Below, piece by piece: positions 21,562-29,941 of a stretch of 34,976 nucleotides of DNA. The stretch is taken from the IMG/VR virus record IMGVR_UViG_3300035698_011040, positions 1 to 34,976 of that record, one strand, 5' to 3'. The stretch is from a virus. The position numbers and the translations under genes are program-made. Below the pieces are notes generated by a model. The model had not been told where the DNA came from and made no database searches. It saw nothing but the letters and a program-made list of their open reading frames with translations. The number at the start of each line of letters is the position of its first letter. Positions within the stretch are counted from its first letter, which is position 1.

Positions 21562-22908
21562 ATGGCCTTTGTATTAGAAGATCTTCAAGATGTTGAAGAA
21601 GCCGACACTGATAAAAAAGGACGTTTTGTTTTAGAAGAAGAGCCAGAAGAAACAATCGAGTCATCGACAGAGTACGGTAGCAGACAAACAGCTAGAACTA
21701 GTTCTAGGATAGGTGAGACACTACTAGGGGTACCTGGAGATATAGCCAATATACCTAGTGCTATAACAGAGTATATGTCTAAGAAGGCTGGCCTTCCTAC
21801 ATACGAAGAAATGGTGCAACGTGGTGCCAAAAAAATAGGTGCAGACGAAGACAAGTTTGTTAAAACAAATATTCCGACCTCTAGCGAAATAAAAGAATTT
21901 ACGACTTCTGTAGTTGGTGATTATATAAAGCCACAAACCGAAGGAGAGGAATTGTCCGATGAGATCACATCGGATGTGACCTCACTTCTTGTCGGAAGAA
22001 AGATGCCTACTAAGGGCGGTGTTGTTTCTAAGATGTTAAAGACGATTGCCAGACCTTTTCTTGTTTCATTAGGTTCTAACGTCGCTAAGGAAGGCGTTAA
22101 GAAAATTGGTGGTGACGATAAAGCTCAGACATATACGAAACTCGGAATGATGTTCTTTCTTGATGTATTAGGAAAAAAATCAGGTAGACGACTTGGCAAA
22201 GAGCTTTATAGGGAGGCCGAGGGATTTCTTCCAGAAGGCACTCATGTATTTACAGACGGATTAGAGAATAAACTATCAAGATTAGAATCAAGACTTTTGA
22301 AAGGTGGTTCTGCTCCATCAAAAACTCCTGTTCTTCAAAAAATAAAAGAATTAAATGGCAAAATTAAAGAGGGAAGAATAAGGGTTGACGAACTTCAGGA
22401 GTTTAAAAGAGATATAAATGAAGTGTCTGCAAGTCTATACGACTTACCAAAGGGTCCAAAAGCTAAGTTGAAAAGCAATTTCAACCAATTAAGAGGCGAT
22501 CTAAAATCCACACTTGACGAATATGGCAAAAGAAATCCTGAGTTTATAAATGCTTGGAACAAAGCAGAAGAAGTGCATGCGGCTATAAATCAAAGTGTTA
22601 AAGTTCGAGAGTCTGTTTTCAAATTCGTAAAAAAAAATAAGAAACTTAGTGCTACGGCATTAGGAGCTTTCGGGTATGGATTCGGTGCTAAAGGAGCTTT
22701 AGTTGCGTTGCCAGCCGCAGCGATGGTCTATTCTTCGGAATTAGCTGCAAGAATAGTAAAAAGCCCAGAACTGAGAAAGCATTATAAAAATGTCGTAATC
22801 TCAGCGATGAAGGATGACGCTGCTAATGTATCAAAAAATATGTCTAAGCTTGACAAAGCTTTAAAAAAGGAAAATGTTGAATTCGACTTTTCTTTTGAAG
22901 AAGATTAA
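21562..22908 (+). CDS. Ejection-type virion protein, 448 residues
   Basis: ATG 21562 chosen because AGGAG stands seven bases upstream; the frame is open further upstream but overlaps the preceding gene. An acidic N-terminus (EEEPEETIESS) is followed by SRIGETLLGVPGDIANIPSA and the pattern PTSSEIKEFTTSVVGDYIKP, as in podoviral ejection proteins. A hydrophobic stretch (about residues 365-395, ALGAFGYGFGAKGALVALPAAAMVY) may cross membranes. Its last three bases overlap the stop of a minus-strand gene. Confidence 0.65.
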   Translation: MAFVLEDLQDVEEADTDKKGRFVLEEEPEETIESSTEYGSRQTARTSSRIGETLLGVPGDIANIPSAITEYMSKKAGLPTYEEMVQRGAKKIGADEDKFVKTNIPTSSEIKEFTTSVVGDYIKPQTEGEELSDEITSDVTSLLVGRKMPTKGGVVSKMLKTIARPFLVSLGSNVAKEGVKKIGGDDKAQTYTKLGMMFFLDVLGKKSGRRLGKELYREAEGFLPEGTHVFTDGLENKLSRLESRLLKGGSAPSKTPVLQKIKELNGKIKEGRIRVDELQEFKRDINEVSASLYDLPKGPKAKLKSNFNQLRGDLKSTLDEYGKRNPEFINAWNKAEEVHAAINQSVKVRESVFKFVKKNKKLSATALGAFGYGFGAKGALVALPAAAMVYSSELAARIVKSPELRKHYKNVVISAMKDDAANVSKNMSKLDKALKKENVEFDFSFEED

Positions 22909-23027
22909 TCTTCGTAAAAAGTGTATGGTGGTATGTCGTCGTCTTTCAATGACTTGTTGTCTTGATATTCTGAGTATGCACAGAAAATTGTTATTACAAC
23001 AATCGCTGTTAGTATAGAAGCGATCAT
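22905..23027 (-). CDS. Small N-terminal membrane-anchored protein, 40 residues
   Basis: MIASILTAIVVITIFCAYS is a membrane helix or lipoprotein-like signal; the rest (EYQDNKSLKDDDIPPYTFYED) is acidic and soluble. AAGGAG lies five bases before the ATG on the minus strand. It converges on the ejection gene, sharing the stop region. It stands against the direction of the late genes. Possible spanin-like or accessory membrane protein; not proven. Confidence 0.55.
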   Translation of the reverse strand: MIASILTAIVVITIFCAYSEYQDNKSLKDDDIPPYTFYED

Positions 23028-23041
23028 GTTGTCTCCTTTTA

Positions 23042-23182
23042 TTATTGTTTTTTCTCGTCTTTCTGTATTTTCCGGACGCAATACATAACGAAATCTCTTA
23101 TAGATACACCCCTTCTAGCTGCTTCTATTTTTATAGCTTTGTGGTCTGATTCTGTTACGTTAAATATTATTTGCTTTCTCAT
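23042..23182 (-). CDS. Ribbon-helix-helix small DNA-binding protein, 46 residues
   Basis: QIIFNVTESDHKAIKIEAAR, then RGVSIRDFVMYCVRKI, fits a CopG/Arc-type ribbon-helix-helix: one strand followed by two helices, with GVSI at the turn. It would bind DNA as a dimer. Only a weak ribosome site is seen. With the 40-residue gene downstream it forms a two-gene minus-strand cassette within the late region. It may repress its own promoter near 23183-23215. Confidence 0.6.
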   Translation of the reverse strand: MRKQIIFNVTESDHKAIKIEAARRGVSIRDFVMYCVRKIQKDEKKQ

Positions 23183-23299
23183 AGTATATACCATTAGTTG
23201 ATATTTCTGCAATACTTATAGCGGTATAACAGACGTTTATCTATTTAACAATAAAAATTTAAATTACTATTAAGAAAACCCAGCCTATAGGAGGGTAAG

Positions 23300-25786
23300 A
23301 TGACTAAAAAAAGAGTCACTAAATCATACGGACTTTCTAGTCCTTTAGAAGATAATTTTCCTGCTCCAATTATAGCAGCTAGAGCACCTACCGTAGCAGA
23401 TGCAGGATATTCAAAAGGACAAGTTTGGATTGATACAGTTGGAGCTGCTGCATATACATTTATTGGCACTGCTGCAGGTGTTGGTGATTGGGATTCTACC
23501 TCTGTCGAGAACGCTTCAACTACTGTTATTGGTGTAACTCGTTTAGCGACAGTCGCTGAAAGCGTAGCTGGAATAGCGGTAAATATTGCAAATACTCCTG
23601 CTGGATTAGCAGCCGTAGCTATCGCAGGAGCACCTAACTGGTCTGAAACTGTATCAGGTATCGGACAACTATCGACCTTAGCTGAAGCTGTCGCTTCTGT
23701 AAATGACACAACTGCTATGACACCATTAAAAGTAGCTGGTGTATTTGCCGCTCCTCCTGCTCTTGGAAGTGGAACTCCTGCTGCCGGTGCATTCACGACT
23801 ATAAGCACTACAGGTCTTGCAAGTCTTGGTGCTTCTGCTACAATTGTAACAGGTGCTGTAGCTTTAAGTCTTGGTGCTGATGCTGGTGCGGGTGCTATCA
23901 ATATGGGAACAGGAGCTGCTGCTCGTGTCATCACTCTTGGTAATGTTACAGGAGCTACAGGAATTGTTCTAAATTCTGGTACTGCCGGTGTTGCTATTAA
24001 TACAACCGGTGCTGGTGATGTCACAGTAACTTCAGCCGATACGGTTATAGTCGATTGTGCTGGTGTCTTAGAGCTTAATAGTTCTGCTGGTATTATCGGT
24101 ATTGGTAATGATGCTGTTGCTCAAAATATTAATATAGGAACTGGTGCTGCTGCACGAACGATTACTATCGGTAATACTTCTGGTGCTAGTGCATTGGCCT
24201 TAGTATCTGGAACAGGTGCTATTGATGTGGGTGTTGCGATTGCTCATACAATTACAATCGGTAATGTCACAGGAGCCACTGCTTTAGTTCTTAATGTAGG
24301 AACCGGAAACTTCAATCTTGAAGGTGCTGTTGCTTCTACATACAACATTTCTGCTGCAGGAGCTAATACTGGAACGATAACAATCGGAGCCGGTACTGGT
24401 GCTCAAACGCTTAATTTAATGACTGGTGGAACGGCTGTTAAGACAGTTAATATTGCTACTGGTGCTATTGGCAATATCGTAACTATCGGCAGTGTTACTG
24501 CTGCTGCTTCTCTTGATATGCTTGTCGGAACAGGAAACTTTACTTTAGAAGGTAATGTTGCTTCTACTTATACGATTTCAGGTACTGGTGCCAACACAGG
24601 TCTTATTTCAATAGGAGCTGGAACTGGTGCACAACAACTTGACTTGATGACAGGTGCAGTAGGAGTCAAAACTGTTAATATAGCCACTGGTGCAATAGGT
24701 AATATTGTTACTATTGGTAGTGTTACTGCTGCTGCTTCAATGTCTTTACTTGTAGGAACAGGTAACTTCACCCTAGAGGGTGATGTAGCATCAACTTACG
24801 ATATTTCTTCTACTGGCATTAATACTGGTACTGTAACTATAGCTTCAGGAACAGGTGCTCGTACAATTGAGATCGGAGGAGGTGGTACAGGTGCTAAAAC
24901 TATCAACGTTGGTGCTGCTGCTTCTGCTGATCTTATCACGATTGGCGATGCTACTGGTGCCGGAAGTCTTGATCTTGTTTGCGGTACAGGCAACTTCACA
25001 TTAGAAGGTAATGTTGCTACAACTTATACCATTTCTGGAACAGGAGCTAACACAGGTCTTATTTCAATAGGAGCTGGAACTGGTGCACAAACTCTTAACC
25101 TTATGACAGGTGGAACAGGAGTTAAAACCGTTAACGTCGGAACCGGAGCTATTGGTAATATTATCACTATTGGTAGCGTTACTGCTGCTGCTTCAATGTC
25201 TTTACTTGTAGGTACTGGCAATTTCTCTCTTGAGGGTGATGTCGCTTCTACTTATGCAATATCAAACACTGGTATAAATACTGGTCAAGTTGATTTAGCT
25301 GGTGGAACTGGTGCTAGAACTATCAATATCGGTGGTGGAGGAACAGGTGTCAAAACTATCAATATTGGTGCTGGTGCATCTGCTGATATTATCACCATTG
25401 GTGATGCTACAGGAGCAGGAAGCACAGACGTTATTGCTGGAACAGGAGGTCTTACTCTTAATGCTGCTGGTATTGTTGATATGGTACCGGTAACAGCAAG
25501 TAATGCTGGTGTTGCTGCTACAATCGATGCTAATGTCGGTGTAAGCACTCATACAGGTCAGGTAACTGCTGCTGCTGCTTCACAGGTATTCACTATTACA
25601 AACAGCGTTTGTACTGTTGGTAGTGCTATCCTAGTTAGTGCTGCGAATTTAGGAGCCAATGACGCTCAGATGACTATAACTCGTGTCACACCTGCTGCTG
25701 GTAGCTTTACAGTGACGCTTACCAACAATGGTGCTGCTGCACTTAATGGTGATGTTTTGATTTCATTTTGGATCATAGCAGCGTAA
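23300..25786 (+). CDS. Large repetitive tail fibre
   Basis: 828 residues. N-terminal module (residues 1-75) with AARAPTVADAGYSKGQVWIDT, probably the virion-binding part, then a long Gly/Thr/Ile/Val repeat region (motifs such as GAGTGAQTLNLMTGG and AIGNIVTIGSVTAAAS) that should form a beta-helical or beta-prism shaft. Residues 337-716 are five 76-residue blocks. The C-terminal tip (about residues 720-828, ASNAGVAATIDANVGVSTHTGQ) is a different beta domain likely to contact the host. AGGAGGGTAAG precedes the ATG. A terminator follows. Confidence 0.75.
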   Translation: MTKKRVTKSYGLSSPLEDNFPAPIIAARAPTVADAGYSKGQVWIDTVGAAAYTFIGTAAGVGDWDSTSVENASTTVIGVTRLATVAESVAGIAVNIANTPAGLAAVAIAGAPNWSETVSGIGQLSTLAEAVASVNDTTAMTPLKVAGVFAAPPALGSGTPAAGAFTTISTTGLASLGASATIVTGAVALSLGADAGAGAINMGTGAAARVITLGNVTGATGIVLNSGTAGVAINTTGAGDVTVTSADTVIVDCAGVLELNSSAGIIGIGNDAVAQNINIGTGAAARTITIGNTSGASALALVSGTGAIDVGVAIAHTITIGNVTGATALVLNVGTGNFNLEGAVASTYNISAAGANTGTITIGAGTGAQTLNLMTGGTAVKTVNIATGAIGNIVTIGSVTAAASLDMLVGTGNFTLEGNVASTYTISGTGANTGLISIGAGTGAQQLDLMTGAVGVKTVNIATGAIGNIVTIGSVTAAASMSLLVGTGNFTLEGDVASTYDISSTGINTGTVTIASGTGARTIEIGGGGTGAKTINVGAAASADLITIGDATGAGSLDLVCGTGNFTLEGNVATTYTISGTGANTGLISIGAGTGAQTLNLMTGGTGVKTVNVGTGAIGNIITIGSVTAAASMSLLVGTGNFSLEGDVASTYAISNTGINTGQVDLAGGTGARTINIGGGGTGVKTINIGAGASADIITIGDATGAGSTDVIAGTGGLTLNAAGIVDMVPVTASNAGVAATIDANVGVSTHTGQVTAAAASQVFTITNSVCTVGSAILVSAANLGANDAQMTITRVTPAAGSFTVTLTNNGAAALNGDVLISFWIIAA
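24308..25447 (+). repeat. Five tandem 228-base repeats in the fibre gene
   Basis: Blocks at 24308-24535, 24536-24763, 24764-24991, 24992-25219 and 25220-25447, each 76 codons and beginning Asn-Phe-x-Leu-Glu-Gly. Blocks 1, 2 and 4 are type A (GANTGxIxIGAGTGAQ, ITIGSVTAAAS) and 3 and 5 are type B (GINTGxVxxAxGTGARTI, ITIGDATGAGS). The order A-A-B-A-B indicates duplication of an A-B pair. Confidence 0.85.
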
Positions 25787-25809
25787 TTCTATAAGCCTTT
25801 TAAAAAAGC

Positions 25810-25847
25810 ACCCCTAGCAAAGATTTAATTCTTAGCTAGGGGTTTTT
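25810..25847 (+). terminator. Rho-independent terminator after the large fibre
   Basis: ACCCCTAGC (25810-25818) pairs GCTAGGGGT (25835-25843), followed by T run to 25847. Five A residues before the stem make it partly bidirectional, so it can also serve the minus-strand gene ending at 25879. Confidence 0.85.
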
Positions 25848-25878
25848 GATTTTCTCCTAAAAGACAATCTGTTGCAAA

Positions 25879-26107
25879 CTATTCAGTGACTAGCTCTTCT
25901 ATTTTTGCGGATACTTCAGGTTCTACTTTTGGAGCTTCGTCTTCTTTCTGTTTCTCTAATGCTTTCCATAACTCTTCTTTGATGTTCGACACAACACCAT
26001 AAAGTTCAGCTAGATCAGCGTCTGCTGGGAATTCTACCACAAAAGATCGTTTTTCATTTTTAACAGCTAATTTTCTGTCTTACGGTTGGATCTGATACCA
26101 CTTGCAT
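25879..26107 (-). pseudogene. Frameshifted small helical protein gene
   Basis: ATG 26107 stands six bases after AAGGAG on the minus strand. It reads MQVVSDPTVRQK and then meets a stop after three more codons. A one-base shift in the A4 run at 26071-26074 restores LAVKNEKRSFVVEFPADADL and a long acidic helix ending in KIEELVTE (stop 25879-25881), about 75 residues. Either a real frameshift, a base error or programmed shifting. Composition suggests a small structural or chaperone-like fibre accessory. Confidence 0.5.
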
Positions 26108-26209
26108 TGCATTCTCCTTAGTTTTTTGTTTTGGCACTCACCATGCTATTATGCTAATTCTATACATAAGTTATTATTATACATCAAGACATTATAGGCA
26201 AAATATTTC

Positions 26210-26238
26210 TTGTTTCCTATACCTTAAAAATTTAATAT
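26210..26238 (+). promoter_or_regulatory. Candidate promoter for the second fibre group
   Basis: TTGTTT (26210-26215), 17-base spacer, TAATAT (26233-26238), 25 bases before the GTG start at 26264. It follows the terminator at 25810, so a fresh start is needed here. Sequence match is moderate. Confidence 0.45.
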
Positions 26239-26263
26239 AACATTATGAATAAGAGGTTGCGGT

Positions 26264-26635
26264 GTGGCATTCGGGAAAAGAAGTACTTGGACTGAAATAC
26301 AAGAGCTTAACGGTGTTTCTATTTGGTGGCTATATACAGCTATAGGTGATCCTATTGATAAAGCTGTTAGAGCTGTTATTTTTACCAATAATACAGATAT
26401 CGACATCTGGTTTTCCGACGCTCCATCTACAAAAGCCGGTGAACATACCGATATGGTGAAAGTAGCACCGTATTCATCTTCTACTTGGGATATTTCCACT
26501 CAAAGATCATTAGAAGACAAGCCTTTACTTATTTCAGTTGGTACACAATTTTATGCTCGTTCATTTTGGATGGATCATGCTAGTGCTGGCACTTGGGTTA
26601 GCGTTAGTTGCCTGACTGTAGAATCTGGTTCATAG
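26264..26635 (+). CDS. Small virion/fibre protein, paralogue 1
   Basis: 123 residues, GTG start with AGAGG seven bases upstream. RSTWTEIQEL, AVIFTNNTDIDIWFSDAP, TWDISTQRSLEDKP and VGTQFYARSF align with the next gene, so the two are duplicates. Likely a beta-sandwich protein (GTWVSVSCLTVESGS end) attached to tail fibres. No hydrolase motif. Sits at the head of the second fibre group behind the promoter at 26210. Confidence 0.6.
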   Translation: MAFGKRSTWTEIQELNGVSIWWLYTAIGDPIDKAVRAVIFTNNTDIDIWFSDAPSTKAGEHTDMVKVAPYSSSTWDISTQRSLEDKPLLISVGTQFYARSFWMDHASAGTWVSVSCLTVESGS

Positions 26636-26649
26636 GAACATATAGTTAG

Positions 26650-26665
26650 GCGTATTTTAATACGC
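26650..26665 (+). promoter_or_regulatory. Intergenic palindromic hairpin
   Basis: GCGTAT (26650-26655) pairs ATACGC (26660-26665) over TTTA. It lies between the two paralogous genes, about 30 bases before the AAGGGGG ribosome site, with no T run, so it is more likely a stabiliser or processing site than a terminator. Confidence 0.4.
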
Positions 26666-26693
26666 AGACAAAACTGCTAAAAAGGGGGCAATT

Positions 26694-27044
26694 ATGAGTT
26701 ATGGAAGTCGAGCAACATGGGACTCTATAAGAGAGTTAGCATACGATAGTTTAGACACAGCGTATGTTGCTGTTGGAGCAGCGTCAACGAAAGGAATGCG
26801 TGTAGTAAAGTTCACAAACACAACAGATTTAACGGTATATTTTAGTGACGACGGTGTAGTCGATCAGTTAAAGATACCATCAAATTCTTTTGAGTTATGG
26901 GATATCACTACTAATAAGGCACTATCTGACAAACCTCAATTTGTCAATATAGGAACACAGTTTTATTGTAGATATGATGGTCAAATAGCACCGACTTCAG
27001 GTTGGGTTTCTGTAGAAGCTTTAATAGTCGAAATAGGCTCATAG
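26694..27044 (+). CDS. Small virion/fibre protein, paralogue 2
   Basis: 116 residues. RATWDSIRELAYDSLD, VVKFTNTTDLTVYFSDDG, LWDITTNKALSDKPQFVNIG and GWVSVEALIVEIGS match the preceding gene block by block. Duplication followed by divergence. AAAGGGGG lies before the ATG. Role as virion decoration or fibre connector inferred from context. Confidence 0.6.
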   Translation: MSYGSRATWDSIRELAYDSLDTAYVAVGAASTKGMRVVKFTNTTDLTVYFSDDGVVDQLKIPSNSFELWDITTNKALSDKPQFVNIGTQFYCRYDGQIAPTSGWVSVEALIVEIGS

Positions 27045-27053
27045 GAGGTCGTT

Positions 27054-28928
27054 ATGTCACAAAGTGGAATTATTTCAGAGTCAAGTGGTGTCGGAACAGA
27101 CTTAAAAACTATTACTGGCGATTTTGGCACTGCCGTTGGTGGTGATGGTGCTAATAATATCGATCTTGTAGGCAATGGGGTTCAAGGTGTTTCTACTACC
27201 GGTGCTCCTGCTACAAATACAGTTACTATTACAATAGATAATGCGAGTACAACGCAGAGAGGTGTTGCTTTTTTTGAAGCAGATGATTTCAACACTGATG
27301 CAGGAGAAATTGAACTCGAAGATACTGTTGTAAAAAGTATTACTACACCGAGTGGAGCATTGACTCCGGTTGCTCATACCATTGAATTTGCTGATGGTGA
27401 AGGAATAGATATAACCCATGTTGATGAAATAATTACTATTGATTGTGAAGATGCTAGTACCGCAAATAAAGGTATAGCATCCTTTGATGGCTATGACTTT
27501 ACTGTCGCTGCTGGAAATGTTACATTGCGTCCTGGTAGTGCTATATATTTTGTCGGCAAATGGGGCAACGATTCTGCCGATGGTTTGAATTTTGAAAGTG
27601 CAAAACTTACGCTACAATCTGCTGTGACGGCTGCACCAGCTCTATCAACAATTCTCGTTTATCCAGGAACATATACAGAGACTGTAACTAATACGGCAAA
27701 CAATATTACAGTAATCGGAATGGGTAAGCCGAATTCAGTAATTCTTTCTCAGGCCGATGCTAATGTCGTGGACTTCTCTACATTCACAGGAATTCAATAC
27801 AAGTATATTACGATACAATGTACTGCTGCAACAACTGCTATCAATACGATTCAGGGAACGACAGGGAATTGTTCGTTTAAAGAGTGCACCATTAAAATGA
27901 CTAGTGCTGCTGCTATTGTTGCTTCTGCCCAGCCTGCTATCGGGTCAATAGGAACTGGTACATTAACAGTTATACTAGGAAAAGCTGCCTATGCACATAC
28001 TGGTGCATGCGGTGGAACTGCACAAAAGGGAGCTTTTAAGGTTGCTAACGGTGGACTTATAGATCTTAAACTTATTAAAGGAATCACTATTATTAATAGT
28101 GGTACAGCTCTTGTAACTTCTCTTGGAATTGATACTGCGTCTACTGGTGTCTTTGAAATTGTCGAAAATGAGATAGACATAACAGACGCTGATGCAACAA
28201 TTGTTGCTGGTTTCGCTTATCTTGGTGGAACCGGTATAGATCATGAATATAGAAGGAATACAGTACATGTTACTGTAGGAGCGGCTAATACTGGATATGG
28301 TCTTTTTACTGCCGATACAGCTTCTACTACAAGATCATACTTTAACCATATTCACGTTGTAGATGCAGGTGGAACTAGTTATGGCTTCATCGTAGGAACA
28401 GGAGCAACATTAATTTCTCAGTTTGATGATATCATTGCGGATGATGGGAATACAATTACAGGTACGTTTACACAGGTAAACTCTCCTAGTGATGGAAACT
28501 TAGAGTTAACCGGAAATCTTGAGTGCGGCACCTATACACTAGATGGAATTGCTGGATCTTTTGCTAATTCAGAAGCACAATATATGCAAGCAGGATTACA
28601 AACTGTCGATGCCGTTGCTGTAGCTATTGATACGATAGCCTTAGCGGCTAATACAATGTGTACCGTTGAGGCTCGTTTTAATGGATTCATAGACGATTAC
28701 TCGGCATCATGTGGTGGATTTCTTAGATATACCGCTAGAAGGGCAGGAGCAGGAGCTGTAGAAGTTTCAGTACCTATTATCGATATACAAGAAGATAGTG
28801 CAGGAGCACCTATTGTTGATGCTGATGTCAACGGCAACAATATAAGACTACTTGTTCAAGGGATAGCAGCCGAAAATTGGAATTGGGTAGTAACATATAG
28901 CTACCACTTAACACGGACTAACGCTTAA
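27054..28928 (+). CDS. Tail spike/fibre with predicted right-handed beta-helix
   Basis: 624 residues. The N-terminal 150 residues are beta-rich linkers. From about residue 160 the segment IYFVGKWGNDSADGLNFESAKLT, then ILVYPGTYTETVTNTANNITVIGMGKP, is the classic start of a pectin-lyase-like beta-helix, as in tailspikes that bind or cut surface polysaccharide. The rest is regular short strands. The last 110 residues (VEARFNGFIDDYSA ... DSAGAPIVDADVNG) form a separate C-terminal domain shared with the next gene. Active-site residues cannot be chosen from sequence alone. AGGAGG precedes the ATG. Confidence 0.7.
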   Translation: MSQSGIISESSGVGTDLKTITGDFGTAVGGDGANNIDLVGNGVQGVSTTGAPATNTVTITIDNASTTQRGVAFFEADDFNTDAGEIELEDTVVKSITTPSGALTPVAHTIEFADGEGIDITHVDEIITIDCEDASTANKGIASFDGYDFTVAAGNVTLRPGSAIYFVGKWGNDSADGLNFESAKLTLQSAVTAAPALSTILVYPGTYTETVTNTANNITVIGMGKPNSVILSQADANVVDFSTFTGIQYKYITIQCTAATTAINTIQGTTGNCSFKECTIKMTSAAAIVASAQPAIGSIGTGTLTVILGKAAYAHTGACGGTAQKGAFKVANGGLIDLKLIKGITIINSGTALVTSLGIDTASTGVFEIVENEIDITDADATIVAGFAYLGGTGIDHEYRRNTVHVTVGAANTGYGLFTADTASTTRSYFNHIHVVDAGGTSYGFIVGTGATLISQFDDIIADDGNTITGTFTQVNSPSDGNLELTGNLECGTYTLDGIAGSFANSEAQYMQAGLQTVDAVAVAIDTIALAANTMCTVEARFNGFIDDYSASCGGFLRYTARRAGAGAVEVSVPIIDIQEDSAGAPIVDADVNGNNIRLLVQGIAAENWNWVVTYSYHLTRTNA

Positions 28929-28937
28929 GGAGGCATA

Positions 28938-29609
28938 ATGGCTAAAAGTTTGCCAGTTGGACAACCTTTAGGTTATCTAGGCATAAAAGAAGTGAACCCT
29001 CCTGAAGTATACGAAGCAGCGAGAGCGCCTTTAGTTACTGACTATCGTTATGATACAGGCGATGTATGGATTGACACTTCTAATGTTGATATCTACATGC
29101 TTGCAGCTAGGTCTGGGTCAACTGCTACATGGTTACGTTTCGAGGAGTCTTTAACCTTCTCAGGAAACAACGGTCTTGAAGCAACGAATGTTGCTGGTAC
29201 GGTAACGTTTGGATTTACGCCTATTGCTGTCGGCTATACAGGCTCACAAAGGGAATACGCTCAGAATGCCATACAGACAACCGATGCTACTGTAACGGAT
29301 ATAGTGTCTATAGTATTGGCTGAAGGGGAAATGATTTCCTTAGAGGCACGCATTAACGCTTACAGAGATGACTATACCGAAGCTTTAGTGGCTAAGGTGT
29401 TTACCGGAGCGTTTAGAGAACCTACTGGAAACGTTACAGTTCTCAATTCAAATCTTGATATATTTGAAAATAGTGCTGGTGCTCCAACCGTTGAAGTGGC
29501 TGCTGATGTTGTAAATCAGACGCTTGATATCATAGTAACAGGCGAGGTCGGTAAAAATATTTTTTGGGTAGCCACATACGAATACAATAAGTTGTTATCT
29601 GATGCTTAG
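28938..29609 (+). CDS. Chimeric short fibre protein, 223 residues
   Basis: The N-terminal part AARAPLVTDYRYDTGDVWIDT matches the anchor of the large fibre at 23300, and the C-terminal 110 residues (SLEARINAYRDDYTEA ... NSAGAPTVEVAADV) match the end of the spike at 27054. It is therefore built from an anchor of one fibre and a tip domain of another, without a shaft. AAGGAGG precedes the start. Likely mounted on the same virion site as the large fibre. Confidence 0.65.
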   Translation: MAKSLPVGQPLGYLGIKEVNPPEVYEAARAPLVTDYRYDTGDVWIDTSNVDIYMLAARSGSTATWLRFEESLTFSGNNGLEATNVAGTVTFGFTPIAVGYTGSQREYAQNAIQTTDATVTDIVSIVLAEGEMISLEARINAYRDDYTEALVAKVFTGAFREPTGNVTVLNSNLDIFENSAGAPTVEVAADVVNQTLDIIVTGEVGKNIFWVATYEYNKLLSDA

Positions 29610-29628
29610 ATGTAAATGTAGGGGGCTT

Positions 29629-29783
29629 CTAGTCCTCTACATGTTTCCAGCTTTTTCTTAAAATTATTGATGATATTGTTGTTTGTTCACAATTAAATTT
29701 CTTGGCGAGATCTTTTTGCTTTTTTTTATTTCCCATGGAAACTTTTTAAATTCTTTCTGACAAAAATCACACGTGACTAACAT
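29629..29783 (-). pseudogene. Remnant of a zinc-finger/HTH gene, homing-nuclease-like
   Basis: On the minus strand from 29783, LVTCDFCQKEFKKFPWEIKK gives a C-x2-C zinc knuckle. In the next frame, after an A8 run, KQKDLAKKFNCEQTTISSII with LRKSWKHVED and a stop at 29629-29631 gives a helix-turn-helix like the C-terminal domain of phage HNH homing endonucleases. The HNH core itself is absent, so this is read as a deleted and frameshifted remnant. A compact Zn-HTH gene with a one-base error is the alternative. Confidence 0.5.
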
Positions 29784-29818
29784 GACATAACCATCCCAAT
29801 GTTAACTCCCATTTAGAA

Positions 29819-29871
29819 CAAGAGAAGACGCCTGGGAAAGGCGCTTTTCGGATGATCCGTCCTATCTCTTG
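29819..29871 (+). promoter_or_regulatory. Three-way-junction leader element
   Basis: CAAGAGA (29819-29825) pairs TCTCTTG (29865-29871), enclosing CGCCT/AGGCG (29829-29833 with 29839-29843) and CGGA/TCCG (29849-29852 with 29856-29859). It lies 70 bases before a TTG-started fibre gene. TTTT after the first inner hairpin could also make a weak terminator. The rest of 29784-29941 shows no gene. Confidence 0.5.
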
Positions 29872-29941
29872 CGTTTATATATACCAAAATTTAGAATAAA
29901 AATAAACTTCAAAAAAATGATACATCTTTAGGAGTTTCGAT

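Noticed and set aside
24568-25548. Minus-strand Val/Pro/Ala-rich frames in the large fibre gene
   Set aside because: They are shadows of the Gly/Thr repeats on the plus strand, with the same period and no ribosome sites.
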